A stretch of 64,000 nucleotides of DNA, from positions 54,499 to 118,498 of the forward strand of contig NZ_AXBK01000002.1 in NCBI RefSeq assembly GCF_000473365.1, written 5' to 3'. The DNA is from Adhaeribacter aquaticus DSM 16391 (GTDB lineage Bacteria; Bacteroidota; Bacteroidia; Cytophagales; Hymenobacteraceae). The position numbers and the translations under genes were made by a program. Under the pieces are notes generated by a model that worked only from the letters and a program-made list of their open reading frames with translations, made no database searches and was not told the DNA's origin. The first letter of the stretch is position 1. The number at the start of each line of letters is the position of its first letter. Below, in pieces: positions 36,388-46,980 of this stretch.

Positions 36388-38490
36388 ATGGAGCATCATC
36401 ATGGCCATCATGGCAAAGCAGTAAATCCGAAGGACGTTGCTGAACTAAAAGACCAGTTAACTGAGAAAACTCTTCACGGGCATGACCACGCAATGCCGTC
36501 TGGTGGGGATCAGCCGCCGGCTCATGGGGAACATGGCCACGACCACCATGCCATGATGATTGATGATTTCCGGAAAAGGTTCTGGATTTCGCTCTTGTTA
36601 TCGCTGCCGGTAATTGTTATAAGCCCGATGGTTCAGGATATTTTAGGGTACCGCCTGGATATACCTTATAACATGTACATTGCCTTTGTGCTGTCCTCCA
36701 TTATCTTTTTTTACGGCGGATGGCCTTTTCTTACCGGCTTAAAAGATGAACTAAAGAAAGGGTCGCCGGGTATGATGACCTTAATTGCAATTGCAATATC
36801 GGTAGCCTATCTCTATAGTACCGCCATTGTTTTCGGTTTAGAGGGTATGGATTTCTTCTGGGAACTGGCCACCCTGATTGTCATAATGTTACTGGGCCAT
36901 TGGATAGAAATGAAATCTGTTTTAGGCGCTTCCCGTGCCCTGGAATTACTGGTTAGCCTTATGCCTGCCGAAGCCCACGTTATACAGGATGGGGAAACCG
37001 TAAACATCCGGATTGATGCGCTGCAGAAAAATGACCTGATACTGGTAAAGCCGGGCGAGAAAGTACCGGCGGACGGTCTTATTGAAGAAGGAGAGAGTTA
37101 CATCAATGAGAGTATGCTCACCGGTGAAAGTAAACCGGTGCAAAAAATAAAAGACAGCAAAGTTATTGGGGGTTCTATCAATGGCAACGGTTCTTTAAAA
37201 ATCCGGGTGCAGGGAACCGGTGAAGACAGCTACCTGAATAAAGTAATTAACCTGGTGCAGGAAGCCCAAAAAACCAAATCTGACACCCAGCATTTAGCCG
37301 ATAAAGCAGCCCGTTGGCTCACGTATGTGGCCTTAATTGCCGGATTTGCTACGTTTGGGGTTTGGCTCTTATTAGGGGCTGAACTTAGTTTTGCCTTAGA
37401 GCGCATGGTAACGGTAATGGTTATTTCCTGCCCGCATGCTTTGGGTTTGGCCGTCCCGTTGGTAGTGGCCATTTCTACCGCCATCTCCGCAAAAAATGGG
37501 CTGTTAATCCGTAACCGGACGGCGTTTGAGAATTCGCGTAAAATCACCACTATTATTTTCGATAAAACCGGTACTTTAACGCAAGGCTCTCACCAATTAG
37601 CCCGCATTATTTCCTTTCTACCGGCCTATCCGGAAAAAGAATTATTGCGCCTGGCTGCCGGCGTAGAGCAGAACTCGGAACATTATATTTCCCAGGGTAT
37701 TTTAAAGCGGGTAAAAGCAGATAATATTATTATCCCTACCGCCGAAAACTTTAACTATCTGCCTGGTAAAGGTCTGGAAGGAACGGTAGAAGGAAAATCT
37801 GTGAAAGTAGTGGGCCCAAATTATATTTCTGAATTTGGCATCCAGGTACCAAAAAGTGATGCGGAAGAAGGGGTAGATACAGTTGTTTACATTCTGATAG
37901 ATAATGCAGTGGCCGGATTTATAAGCCTGAAAGACCAGATTCGGCCGGAATCGGCGGAAGCGATTGCTATTCTGAAAAACAACGGCATAAAAAACCTGTT
38001 ATTAACCGGCGACAATGACCGGGTGGCTAAAAGTGTGAGTGATGCCCTAAAAATGGATGGCTTTCTGGCCAATGTTTTACCCCATCAGAAGCAGGAAAAA
38101 ATAAAAGAGTTACAGGCGAAGGGAGAATTTGTAGCCATGACCGGCGATGGGGTAAACGATGCCCCGGCCTTAGCCCAGGCGGATGTTGGCATTGCCGTGG
38201 GCTCCGGTACCGATGTTGCCGCCGAAACGGCTGATATTATCCTGGTAAACAGCAATCCCAAAGATATAGCATCCTTAATCCTTTTTGGCAAAGCCACTTA
38301 CCGCAAAATGATTCAAAATATTATATGGGCTACCGCTTATAATGTGATTTCGTTACCGTTAGCGGCGGGGGTTTTATACAATCAAGGCATTATGGTATCT
38401 CCGGCAATTGGCGCAGCTCTAATGAGTATGAGTACCGTTATTGTAGCCCTGAATGCCCAACTTTTACGGAAGCAATTAAATCATAATTAA
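36388..38490 (+). CDS. copB: CopB-type P1B ATPase (CPH motif)
   Basis: 700 residues. A histidine/methionine-rich cytosolic N-terminus ([28 protein letters not shown]) replaces HMA domains. The membrane part carries CPH at residues 348-350, which defines the CopB (P1B-3-like) class. The phosphorylation motif DKTGT starts at D392, and GDGVND lies in the hinge. It would export copper, often proposed as Cu(II), from cytoplasm to periplasm. All catalytic motifs are intact. It follows the small membrane protein by 1 bp and complements the CPC-type ATPase at 42690. Confidence 0.93.
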   Translation: MEHHHGHHGKAVNPKDVAELKDQLTEKTLHGHDHAMPSGGDQPPAHGEHGHDHHAMMIDDFRKRFWISLLLSLPVIVISPMVQDILGYRLDIPYNMYIAFVLSSIIFFYGGWPFLTGLKDELKKGSPGMMTLIAIAISVAYLYSTAIVFGLEGMDFFWELATLIVIMLLGHWIEMKSVLGASRALELLVSLMPAEAHVIQDGETVNIRIDALQKNDLILVKPGEKVPADGLIEEGESYINESMLTGESKPVQKIKDSKVIGGSINGNGSLKIRVQGTGEDSYLNKVINLVQEAQKTKSDTQHLADKAARWLTYVALIAGFATFGVWLLLGAELSFALERMVTVMVISCPHALGLAVPLVVAISTAISAKNGLLIRNRTAFENSRKITTIIFDKTGTLTQGSHQLARIISFLPAYPEKELLRLAAGVEQNSEHYISQGILKRVKADNIIIPTAENFNYLPGKGLEGTVEGKSVKVVGPNYISEFGIQVPKSDAEEGVDTVVYILIDNAVAGFISLKDQIRPESAEAIAILKNNGIKNLLLTGDNDRVAKSVSDALKMDGFLANVLPHQKQEKIKELQAKGEFVAMTGDGVNDAPALAQADVGIAVGSGTDVAAETADIILVNSNPKDIASLILFGKATYRKMIQNIIWATAYNVISLPLAAGVLYNQGIMVSPAIGAALMSMSTVIVALNAQLLRKQLNHN

Positions 38491-38506
38491 CCCAAGTTAA
38501 TTTAAT

Positions 38507-38548
38507 AAGGGAGAAGACTCTTTGATAGTTATTATTAATCTCTCCCTT
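38507..38548 (+). terminator. Possible terminator hairpin after copB
   Basis: AAGGGAGA (38507-38514) pairs with TCTCCCTT (38541-38548) across a 26-nt loop, 16 bp past the copB stop. There is no good T-run, so termination efficiency is doubtful. Confidence 0.35.
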
Positions 38549-38733
38549 AATTATTGGTCTCCTAAGGCAACCTTACAAATCTTATCTGTAATTATACAAA
38601 ACTGTTTAAATAAAAACGAGTAAAGGAAGGCACCATATAATTGTAGGAATCTTTTACCGTACAAGATATTCAAAAAGGGAGGAATAAGGAAAGTTGACTA
38701 TGGTTATATAGTGTAAGGTATAACCATTATAAT

Positions 38734-39807
38734 ATGTTCTCCGAGTTTCCCAATTTACACCCATTGGTGGTGCACTTTCCCATTGTACTGATCTTATTAG
38801 GCGCTGCTTTACAGAGCTTATTGGTGTTTAAAGATTGGCAACAGGTCCGCTGGGGTTGCTTAATTATTCTGGGCGGCGGATTCTTAGGCGCTTTATTGGC
38901 CAGTACCATCTTTCATGCCATGCCGAGCGGGTTATCTCCCCAGGCTACCGAAGTTTTTTATGAGCACGAAAAGTATTCCAGTTACACACTTTGGTTATCC
39001 GGCATCACTTTCTTGTTAAAAGGCATAGGCGAATTTTTTAAAATTTTCCGTCGCTCCTATGAAATCCTGGTTTTTGGTTTTGCTCTTGTGGCAGCTATAT
39101 TTTTATCGCTGGCCGGACACCGGGGGGCCCAATTAGTATACGTGGAAGGGGTAGGCCCGAAAGGTAACCTGTTAATGAAGGGCGATCACCACCACGGCGG
39201 CAGTGTAAGTAAAAGGGAAGAAATGCCGCAGCAGAAGCATGCGGAAGGAGGCCATTCGCCCGAAATAGTCCCGGATGCAAAGGCCAGGCATGAACCTGGG
39301 GCGGGTATGGAAGAAAACCATACCCAGCCGATGGAGCAAATGGCACACGACGAGCCAGCCACTAATAACGTCCCGATGCCGGCTGGTACTATGCCCGGCA
39401 AGTCCGGCTCCAGCAATCCTCCCCGAAAAACAAATGCCCCCAAAGAAATGGACATGGCCCGTATGAATCATAGCAATATGCCGGGCATGGAAACGCCGAC
39501 CAGGAAAAAGAGTACTGCCAATCCGAAGCAGAATATGCCGGGCATGAATCACCAGCAAATGATTCAAAGACCTTCCCCGAATCAAGCCATGGACCATGGA
39601 AACATGCCTGGCATGAACCAAAGTCCCAAAACCCCGATTACAAACCAACAGATGCAAAATAGTCCGGAAACTGGCAATAAGCCCGGTATGGATCATAACA
39701 ATATGAATACCAAAACCGATATGAACGGGCGGCCCCTGATTGATGCGACCAAGCCCTATGATAACAATCCCGGTCGGGAAGCAATAAAGCGCAAACCAAA
39801 TCCTTAG
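38734..39807 (+). CDS. DUF2231 membrane protein with long Met/His-rich tail
   Basis: 357 residues. The first ~145 form a four-helix DUF2231 domain (NLHPLVVHFPIVLI at the start; GHRGAQLVYVEGVGPKG at the end), paralogous to the protein at 26763. From about residue 150 the sequence becomes low-complexity, rich in Met, His, Asn and Pro, with repeated NMPGM, HSNMPGM and MNHQQM units typical of methionine-rich Cu(I)-binding segments. The same style of repeats appears in the adjacent multicopper oxidase. It probably binds copper at the periplasmic face. IR-like TATAACC motifs lie just upstream (about 38703-38728). Confidence 0.8.
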   Translation: MFSEFPNLHPLVVHFPIVLILLGAALQSLLVFKDWQQVRWGCLIILGGGFLGALLASTIFHAMPSGLSPQATEVFYEHEKYSSYTLWLSGITFLLKGIGEFFKIFRRSYEILVFGFALVAAIFLSLAGHRGAQLVYVEGVGPKGNLLMKGDHHHGGSVSKREEMPQQKHAEGGHSPEIVPDAKARHEPGAGMEENHTQPMEQMAHDEPATNNVPMPAGTMPGKSGSSNPPRKTNAPKEMDMARMNHSNMPGMETPTRKKSTANPKQNMPGMNHQQMIQRPSPNQAMDHGNMPGMNQSPKTPITNQQMQNSPETGNKPGMDHNNMNTKTDMNGRPLIDATKPYDNNPGREAIKRKPNP

Positions 39808-39845
39808 GTTTCATCCCTGGACATTCACCTAAAATCAGGTAACAA

Positions 39846-42230
39846 ATGACTTTCAGATTTATATTTATAACCCTATTACTTTTTTGTTTCATCCCCGAAG
39901 CTTTAATGGCCCAAGGGGAAGTTAAAACCAATGCGCACGAACACAGCGCTCCGGCCCCTACATCAAATCCCGGAAAAATTCCAGGTACGTACCAGGGCAA
40001 AAGAGTCGAATATGATTTAGATGTGGCCGAAGGAATGGTAAATTTCACCGGAAAACACCGCATGTCTATTACTGTGAACGGCTCCATTCCCGCCCCCACC
40101 CTGAGATTTATTGAGGGCGATACGGCAATTGTCCGGGTACATAACCATATGAAGCAGGAGACTTCTATCCACTGGCATGGCATTCTGTTACCCAATGAAG
40201 AAGATGGTGTTCCTTACCTGAATACAGTTCCGATTTTGCCCGGAAAGACCCACACTTTTAAATTTCCCATTATTCAAAGCGGTACCTACTGGTACCACTC
40301 CCATACGGGGGTGCAAGAGCAAATGGGCTTATACGGGGCCATTGTAATCAAACGTCCTGACGAGCCCGTGATGAAAGAGCACGTCCTGGTGTTATCTGAC
40401 TGGACTGATGAGCATCCGCACCAGGTCATGCGCTATCTCAAACGAGGGGCCGAATGGTACGCTGTCCGGAAGGGAGCTTTGCAGAGTTACGGGGAGGCGA
40501 TTGCGTCTGGTTATTTTAAAGACAAGTTATACCAGGAATGGAAACGCATGACCCCGATGGACGTGGCCGATGTGTATTACGATAAATTTCTGGTTAATGG
40601 CAAGGAAAAAGAATATCTGAAAAATATTAAGCCCGGCGACAAAGTAAAATTGCGCATTATTAACGGATCTTCCTCTTCCTACTTTACCACCCAGTTTGCG
40701 GGTGGCCCCATGCAGGTGGTGGCGGCGGATGGCATTAATGTTACCCCGGTAATGGTAGATAAACTGGAATTAGCGACGGCCGAAACCTACGATGTTATTG
40801 TCCAGGTTCCCGAAGGAGGCGCTTTTGAGTTTCGGTCCACCTCCTGGGATGTTACCGGTTTCAGCTCACTTTTTTTAGGCAGTGGTTCCGATATAAAAGC
40901 CCCGGCCCTTCCCCGTCTTAATTATTTTGCCATGATGCGGGATATGAACACCATGATGAGCAGCATGGACATGAGTGGGGGAGGCATGAATATGGGAAAC
41001 ATGAATGAAATGAAAGGCATGCAGATGGGCGGAGATTCCCACCAGGGCATGAATATGGGGGGACAGAAGAAACCAACCGATGCCGGTACTCCCGGAAACC
41101 AGCACGACATGCCCAATATGCCCGGCATGGGCAATACAAATAAAAATAGCAAAAATTCAGGTATGCCGGGTATGAACCTGAATTCAGAAGAACACGGGGA
41201 AATGCCCGGTATGTTTATGCCCATGGGAGGAGAGGGCACGCTCCTGAATTATGACATGCTCCGGAGCATCAACCCCACTACGTTGGATTCTACTAAAATG
41301 GTAAGGGAAGTAAAACTGACGTTGACCGGGAACATGCTGCGTTATATCTGGTCTTTTGATAACAAAACCTTGTCCGAAGCCGATGAAATTCTGATTCGGC
41401 GGGGTGAAAATGTACGGTTTGTTTTTACCAACACGACCATGATGCGGCACCCGTTACACTTGCACGGGCATTTCTTTCGGTTTGTTAATGCCCAGGGCCA
41501 ATATTCTCCCATGAAGCACACCTTTGATATTAAGCCCATGGAGACGGTCACCATTGAGTTTTATGCCAATGAAGAAATGGACTGGTTTTTCCATTGCCAT
41601 AACCTATACCACATGATGGCCGGCATGGCCCGGATCATTAGTTATGCAGGCGACCCCAAAAATGAATTTGGCCAAACCGGGTACAAAGAACTCAAAAAGG
41701 AAGACAAAATGTTGTATTCCTGGTTTGATCTGATGCCGCACTCCCAAGGCATATGGGGCAATTATACTTTATCCGGTAATAAATACGCGTTGGAAGTAGA
41801 AGCCAGGTCTTCTTATAAAGGTGACTTTGAAGTAGAAAACCATGTGTTGCGGTATCTGGGCAATCAACAATATTTTGCTCCTTTTATTGGCTTTGATTAC
41901 CGGAATAATAAAAACTTAATCCTTACAGAGGAGGGAGGGAGCCGGGAAACGAATACCAAAAATAACCGCCGGGTATTTGATGCGGGATTTTATTACCTGC
42001 TGCCCATGTTAGTGCGTTCGGAATGGCGGGTGGATCATACCGGAAAGCTTCGGTTACAATTGGAACGACGGGACTTAACGCTGAGCAATAATTTATTTGC
42101 TGATTTACGAGTAAATAGTGATAAAGAATATGAAGTTGGCTTCCGTTATATGTTTAGCCGGTACCTTTCCTTAAGCACCAATTACGACAGCGATTACAAA
42201 TGGGGAGCCGGTTTAACTTTCCATTATTAA
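39846..42230 (+). CDS. Multicopper oxidase with Met-rich insert and barrel-like C-terminus (CopA-CopB-like fusion)
   Basis: 794 residues. A signal peptide (LMAQG) is followed by a multicopper oxidase with all copper motifs: HWHG (109-112), YHSH (150-153), HPLHLHGH (about 535-542) and HCH (583-585). A Met/Gly-rich insertion (about 365-470, e.g. SSMDMSGGGMNMGNM) resembles CueO/PcoA-type Cu(I)-binding segments. After residue ~620 comes a beta-rich region ending in an aromatic strand (WGAGLTFHY), like the PcoB/CopB outer-membrane barrel. It probably oxidises Cu(I) to Cu(II) in the periplasm or at the outer membrane. Confidence 0.85.
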   Translation: MTFRFIFITLLLFCFIPEALMAQGEVKTNAHEHSAPAPTSNPGKIPGTYQGKRVEYDLDVAEGMVNFTGKHRMSITVNGSIPAPTLRFIEGDTAIVRVHNHMKQETSIHWHGILLPNEEDGVPYLNTVPILPGKTHTFKFPIIQSGTYWYHSHTGVQEQMGLYGAIVIKRPDEPVMKEHVLVLSDWTDEHPHQVMRYLKRGAEWYAVRKGALQSYGEAIASGYFKDKLYQEWKRMTPMDVADVYYDKFLVNGKEKEYLKNIKPGDKVKLRIINGSSSSYFTTQFAGGPMQVVAADGINVTPVMVDKLELATAETYDVIVQVPEGGAFEFRSTSWDVTGFSSLFLGSGSDIKAPALPRLNYFAMMRDMNTMMSSMDMSGGGMNMGNMNEMKGMQMGGDSHQGMNMGGQKKPTDAGTPGNQHDMPNMPGMGNTNKNSKNSGMPGMNLNSEEHGEMPGMFMPMGGEGTLLNYDMLRSINPTTLDSTKMVREVKLTLTGNMLRYIWSFDNKTLSEADEILIRRGENVRFVFTNTTMMRHPLHLHGHFFRFVNAQGQYSPMKHTFDIKPMETVTIEFYANEEMDWFFHCHNLYHMMAGMARIISYAGDPKNEFGQTGYKELKKEDKMLYSWFDLMPHSQGIWGNYTLSGNKYALEVEARSSYKGDFEVENHVLRYLGNQQYFAPFIGFDYRNNKNLILTEEGGSRETNTKNNRRVFDAGFYYLLPMLVRSEWRVDHTGKLRLQLERRDLTLSNNLFADLRVNSDKEYEVGFRYMFSRYLSLSTNYDSDYKWGAGLTFHY

Positions 42231-42234
42231 TAGG

Positions 42235-42663
42235 ATGCCCTATTTCGAGTATTCCTTAAAACTACCGCAGGGCAAACTGCTTAAGTTTATCAATCATTTC
42301 GAAAAAGCGGCCATTGTAATGGAAGAATTAAAACACCAAAGCTGGAGCTTAATCATATTAACCCGCATTTCCCCGGTGCTTCCTTTCGCGCTCATGACTT
42401 TTATTCTTGCCATGATGAAAGTAGATAAACGCAAGTTTTAACTGGCCAGCATTGCCGGGATGCTACCCCGGACCTTATTTTTCTTCTGGTTAGGCACCCA
42501 AGCCCAGGATATAATCCTCTTGCTGCAAAATTCGGATACTGGAACCAGTGGTAAATTGCTTTTAATTGCGCTGATTGGTATTTCCGTTTTCGGATTATAT
42601 TACTTATTTAACCACGCTTTGAAAAAAGCCCTTTCGAAGCGGGCAGTTAATGTAGCTAAGTAA
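42235..42663 (+). pseudogene. Remnant of a VTT/TVP38 (DedA-like) membrane protein
   Basis: Two frames in the same register, 42235-42441 and 42460-42663, are separated by an in-frame TAA at 42439. Read through, they join as MKVDKRKF-stop-LASIAGMLPRT, matching the TVP38/VTT pattern around FxLASxxGxLPRT, and continue into a hydrophobic helix. The N-terminal half of a normal ~200-residue protein is missing, as the sequence begins 5 bp after the oxidase stop. It is therefore a truncated and interrupted pseudogene. Confidence 0.75.
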
Positions 42664-42689
42664 CAAAAGGTCGATTTACGCCCAGCCTC

Positions 42690-44957
42690 TTATAACTTTT
42701 TAGCTTTTAGTCGCAGGCTGTTACCCACTACCGATACGGAGCTCAACGCCATAGCGGCCCCGGCAATCATGGGATCTAATAAAAATTCGTAAAAAGGATA
42801 CAGCACACCAGCGGCAATTGGAATACCAATGAGATTATAAATAAAGGCCCAGAACAAATTTTGCCGGATGGCATTTACCGTTAACCGGGACAACTTTAAT
42901 GCCTTCGGCAGCAATTGCAAATCAGAAGTAATTAAGGTCATTTTTGCTACGTCAATGGCAATATCTGATCCTTTTCCCATGGCTATACTAACATTGGCCT
43001 GGGCCAGCGCCTGGGAATCATTGATACCGTCGCCTACCATTCCCACTATTTTCCCTTCACTTTGCAGCTTCTTTACAAAATCTGCTTTTTCATGGGGCAT
43101 TACCTCCGCCTGAAAATGCTGAATACCTACCTGCCGGGCCACTGAAGCCGCAGTCCGGGCATTATCGCCGGTAAGCATGTATATCTCAATTCCCTGTTCT
43201 TTTAAGGATTGAATAGCTTTGGCCGACGTTTCTTTTACTTTATCGCTAATGGCAAGAATGGCAACGGCTTTTCCTTCCTCGGCAAAATAAATAACGGTAT
43301 GGGCTTCCTCCGCCCAACTATTTGCTAAATCAGCTATTTCATCGGGGATAAGAATCTGTTGCGCCTGCATATACTTAGGGCTTCCCACCTGGTATGGTCG
43401 ACCTTGCCAATTTGCTGTTACGCCGCTACCGGTTATACTTTCAAAGTTGTTTAATGCTACACTTGCACTTACCTGTTCGTGTAAATACCGGACCACTGCC
43501 TCGGCCAAGGGATGCTCGGATTGTTTCTCTATTGAAAATAAAATAGCTTTTAATTCCTCCTGCCGAAATCGGGCCTCGTTGGACCACACTAAATCCGAAA
43601 CTACTGGCTTTCCTTCGGTAATGGTACCGGTTTTATCTAGAATCAGAGCGTTCAGACGATAAGCTTGCTCTAAACTTTCGGCATCCTTAATTAAAATACC
43701 TTGTTCCGCCCCTTTACCCACGCCAACCATGATGGCAGTTGGCGTAGCTAAACCCAAAGCACAAGGGCAAGCAATGACAAGCACTGTCACAAAAGCCAAT
43801 AATCCTTGGGTTAAACCATTCTCGCCGCCCAAGATCAGCCAGGTAACTAAGCTGATTAAAGCTATAACGAACACTACCGGCACAAAAATCCCGGCAATTT
43901 TATCGACCAGCTTTTGTACAGGGGCTTTAGAGCCCTGGGCATCCTGCACTAACTTAATAATTTGGGCTAGTAAGGTTTCAGAGCCTACCTTTTCGGCAAT
44001 AAACCGGAAACTGCCTTTTTGATTAATGGTACCGGCAAAAACCTTATCTCCAGTCTGCTTGGAGACGGGCACCGGCTCCCCGGTTATCATAGATTCATCT
44101 ACAAAAGAGGTCCCGGAAGAAACCTCCCCATCAACCGGTACTTTTTCGCCTGCTCTCACCAATAGCGTGTTGCCTTTCTGAATAGTGGAAATAGCTACTT
44201 CCCGTTCGGAGTTGCCCTCGACTAGCCAAACAGTTTTGGGCTGTAAGCCAATCAGTTTCTTGATAGCCGAGGAGGTATTGGATTTGGCCCGTTCTTCCAG
44301 CAGTTTACCTAATAATATAAAGACAATTACGACAGCCGATGCCTCGTAATAAACGTGGGGATGCAGGCCGCGGGCGTGCCAAAACGCTGGGTTAAGAGTA
44401 TTAAAAACACTAAAAGCAAAAGCGGTACCGGTGCTTAAAGCTACCAGCGTATCCATATTGGCTTTGCCGTGCCGAGCCTGCCGGAAAGCATTTACAAAAA
44501 AATTACGGCCAAAGTAAAACAGCACGGGAGCACTTAAAGCCATCATAATCCAGTTGCCGTAGGGCAAATCCATAAAGAACATGCCGATAATAACCACGGG
44601 TAAAGTAAGCAAACCGGATAATAGGGTTTTCTTCTTTAATGCCTGGTAGTGGTTTTGCTGGGTTTGTTCCTGAATTTCCTGGGCATTTTCGGTATCAATA
44701 ATTAAATCATAGCCCACTGATTGAAGCGCCTTTTGCATGTCAATTACCTTAACCTGTTTGGGGTTATAAGTAACCTGTAACGTTTGGGTAGCAAAATTCA
44801 CGTTTGCCTGGCTAACTCCGGGAGTATTGGCCACCATCGATTCCACGCTCACCGCACAGGCCGCACAGGTCATGCCAGTAACCGGCATAGAGACTTGGGA
44901 CGTTGCATTGTCCGTTAACTTTTTAGGTTCGGTTGGAATATCTATATCACTTTTCAT
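42690..44957 (-). CDS. copA: CopA-type Cu+ P1B ATPase (CPC motif)
   Basis: 755 residues from the ATG at 44957; an in-frame TTG lies 18 bp upstream. One N-terminal HMA domain has GMTCAAC (C31, C34). Eight transmembrane helices include CPC in [14 protein letters not shown] (about residue 398). The phosphorylation motif is DKTGT (about residue 440), and GDGIND lies in the hinge. It is a P1B-1 Cu(I) exporter from the cytoplasm. It is transcribed against the oxidase and VTT remnant. Its promoter region has inverted TAACTCTT-like motifs. Confidence 0.95.
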   Translation of the reverse strand: MKSDIDIPTEPKKLTDNATSQVSMPVTGMTCAACAVSVESMVANTPGVSQANVNFATQTLQVTYNPKQVKVIDMQKALQSVGYDLIIDTENAQEIQEQTQQNHYQALKKKTLLSGLLTLPVVIIGMFFMDLPYGNWIMMALSAPVLFYFGRNFFVNAFRQARHGKANMDTLVALSTGTAFAFSVFNTLNPAFWHARGLHPHVYYEASAVVIVFILLGKLLEERAKSNTSSAIKKLIGLQPKTVWLVEGNSEREVAISTIQKGNTLLVRAGEKVPVDGEVSSGTSFVDESMITGEPVPVSKQTGDKVFAGTINQKGSFRFIAEKVGSETLLAQIIKLVQDAQGSKAPVQKLVDKIAGIFVPVVFVIALISLVTWLILGGENGLTQGLLAFVTVLVIACPCALGLATPTAIMVGVGKGAEQGILIKDAESLEQAYRLNALILDKTGTITEGKPVVSDLVWSNEARFRQEELKAILFSIEKQSEHPLAEAVVRYLHEQVSASVALNNFESITGSGVTANWQGRPYQVGSPKYMQAQQILIPDEIADLANSWAEEAHTVIYFAEEGKAVAILAISDKVKETSAKAIQSLKEQGIEIYMLTGDNARTAASVARQVGIQHFQAEVMPHEKADFVKKLQSEGKIVGMVGDGINDSQALAQANVSIAMGKGSDIAIDVAKMTLITSDLQLLPKALKLSRLTVNAIRQNLFWAFIYNLIGIPIAAGVLYPFYEFLLDPMIAGAAMALSSVSVVGNSLRLKAKKL

Positions 44958-45030
44958 GGTAGTATCTTCTGTCAAATAACCCTACAAAGATAAACTACGG
45001 TATAGCCTGACCTGTTACAAAATTTAAAGA

Positions 45031-45060
45031 GAGAGTTATAAGATTTTGTCCTAACTCTTA
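45031..45060. promoter_or_regulatory. Inverted TAACTCT motifs upstream of copA
   Basis: GAGAGTTATA (45031-45040) and TAACTCTT (45052-45059) give an imperfect inverted pair about 75 bp upstream of the copA start. The half-site matches the TATAACTCTT motifs at 33399 and 34891. A copper-responsive regulator site is plausible but untested. Confidence 0.4.
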
Positions 45061-45175
45061 AATGCTTATTTTATAAATATTATTCTTTGAGTGGTCAGTT
45101 TAGCTCTAAACATTTTTCATGCATATTTAACAGGAATCTAATTTATCTTTCCTTTTTCCCATATTTAAAAGGCTT

Positions 45176-45811
45176 ATGTTATTTACCCCAAGAATTAGTA
45201 AAGCTGTATTAACTACCCATATTACCGTTTCTTTAGGTTGGTTTGGAGCAGTAGTGGTATTTGTTGTCCTGGCAATAACTGGTTTGACAAATCAAAATAC
45301 TCAAGTAATACGCTCCTGCATTATTGCTATGGAAATAACAACGCGGTATGTAATCATTCCCTTTTGTTTAGCTTCTTTACTAACTGGTATATTACAATCC
45401 GCTTTTTCAAAATGGGGTTTATTCCGATATTATTGGATTGTGATAAAATTGCTTTTAACAGCGGGGTCAACTTTACTATTGTTTCTTCACTTGAAGCCAA
45501 TAAGGTATTTAGCAATGGAAGCTGTTACTCCTGATTTCTCTCTTATAAAAGAATCAGAAACGCTAATAAATCTTATTTCAAAAGCTGGTTATGCTATCAT
45601 CGTTTTACTTGTGATTACTTCCATATCAGTTTATAAACCCTGGGGTAAAATAGTAATGGAAGAACCTACAGGTAAAAAATTGAATTCAGGTAAATTAATC
45701 AGAAACAGCTTCAAAAAGAATACCAGGCTATATTTTATTATTGGAATTGTAACTTTCATTTTATTCCTTTTGGTAAAACATCTCTTGAATGGAGGGATAC
45801 ATCCCCATTAA
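45176..45811 (+). CDS. Multi-helix membrane protein, DUF2269-like topology
   Basis: 211 residues with about five transmembrane helices, an early TTHITVSLGWFGAVVVF segment and a C-terminal helix followed by GGIHPH. The N-terminal histidine/glycine/tryptophan pattern resembles DUF2269-type membrane proteins, but the match is loose. The final ~32 residues (KKNTRLYFIIGIVTF..., LVKHLLNGG) are repeated in a remnant at 46964-47104. No metal-transport motif is visible, and its relation to copper is only positional. Confidence 0.55.
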   Translation: MLFTPRISKAVLTTHITVSLGWFGAVVVFVVLAITGLTNQNTQVIRSCIIAMEITTRYVIIPFCLASLLTGILQSAFSKWGLFRYYWIVIKLLLTAGSTLLLFLHLKPIRYLAMEAVTPDFSLIKESETLINLISKAGYAIIVLLVITSISVYKPWGKIVMEEPTGKKLNSGKLIRNSFKKNTRLYFIIGIVTFILFLLVKHLLNGGIHPH

Positions 45812-46008
45812 AAAATGTACTTTAAATTTAAACTAAGCATCGGATGATTTCATCCATAAACCCAAAAACTAAAAATTATATTCAGTTGGTTAAAATAATT
45901 GGATTTGGAAGGCAACTTACTTTTACAAAGAGTTAATTGATTAAGAAAAAGTAGGTTAAAACATGGAGCATGCTATGATATTTGCGTATCAAGGCAAACA
46001 AAGTAAAA

Positions 46009-46980
46009 ATGAAAATAACAAAAACTAAAAAAAGGTGGGCCAGCAATTTATTGTTGTTTGCTATAATTATCAGCCTGACCAGTTATCCAGCAACGGCTCA
46101 ATCGACTATTCAATATGTTGAAAGAGAAAGTGAGCAAATAAAAACAGAAAAGGTAGCTGGCGAAAAGTGGTTGAGGTGGTTGTATTATAATCCGATTGGG
46201 CAAGCAACCTTGTGGGCGTTGGCGAAAAGAAAGTTTGTTTCAACAATCTATGGTAAAATGATGGATCGCTCTTCTTCAGCGAAAAAGATTCAACCTTTTA
46301 TTGAAGATTATGATATTGATTTAAGCATTGCTCAAGAACAGGAGTTCGAAAGTTTCAACGGTTTTTTCACCCGGAAACTAAAGGCCGATGCAAGACCGAT
46401 TGATACCAGCGCTATTACTGTTGTATCCCCTGCCGATGGAAAAATTTTGGCTTATGCCGACATTAGCACCTCTGATTTTATTATAAAAGGAAAGCGCTTT
46501 AATGTAGCCTCATTTTTGGATAACCCTGACTTTGCACGAAAATACCATGATGGCGCCCTGCTTATTATCCGATTAGCCCCAGTCGATTACCATCGTTTTC
46601 ATTTTCCAATCACTGGATATACAACTTTAAACAAAAAAATTAAAGGTGACTATTTTTCAGTAAGTCCCATTGCTTTGCGTAAAAAGGTTGAAATATTTTT
46701 TCTTAACAAACGAGAATATACAATTATCTCAAATCCTTTGTTTGGTGATGTAATTATGACCGAAGTGGGTGCCACCATGGCAGGAAGCATCGTGCAAACA
46801 TTTAAGGAACGTTTTGCAAAAAAAGGGGAAGAAAAAGGCTACTTTAAATTTGGAGGCTCAACGATAGTACTGCTGTTTGAAAAAAGTAAAATTCACATTG
46901 ATGCGGATTTATTGATTAATACAACACAGGGTTATGAAACTACAATTAAAATGGGAGATAGAATTGGCAAGCAAAAATAG
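46009..46980 (+). CDS. Phosphatidylserine decarboxylase-like protein with signal peptide
   Basis: 323 residues from the ATG at 46009; an upstream TTG is in frame. The body matches phosphatidylserine decarboxylase: FNGFFTRKLKADARPID, VSPADGKILAY, a YHRFHFPITG histidine motif and the self-cleavage site GGST near residues 282-285, where the serine becomes the pyruvoyl group. Unusually, it begins with a signal peptide (ASNLLLFAIIISLT...ATAQS), which would place the enzyme in the periplasm or outer membrane. Housekeeping Psd is inner-membrane and cytosol-facing. Its role here is unknown. Confidence 0.85.
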   Translation: MKITKTKKRWASNLLLFAIIISLTSYPATAQSTIQYVERESEQIKTEKVAGEKWLRWLYYNPIGQATLWALAKRKFVSTIYGKMMDRSSSAKKIQPFIEDYDIDLSIAQEQEFESFNGFFTRKLKADARPIDTSAITVVSPADGKILAYADISTSDFIIKGKRFNVASFLDNPDFARKYHDGALLIIRLAPVDYHRFHFPITGYTTLNKKIKGDYFSVSPIALRKKVEIFFLNKREYTIISNPLFGDVIMTEVGATMAGSIVQTFKERFAKKGEEKGYFKFGGSTIVLLFEKSKIHIDADLLINTTQGYETTIKMGDRIGKQK

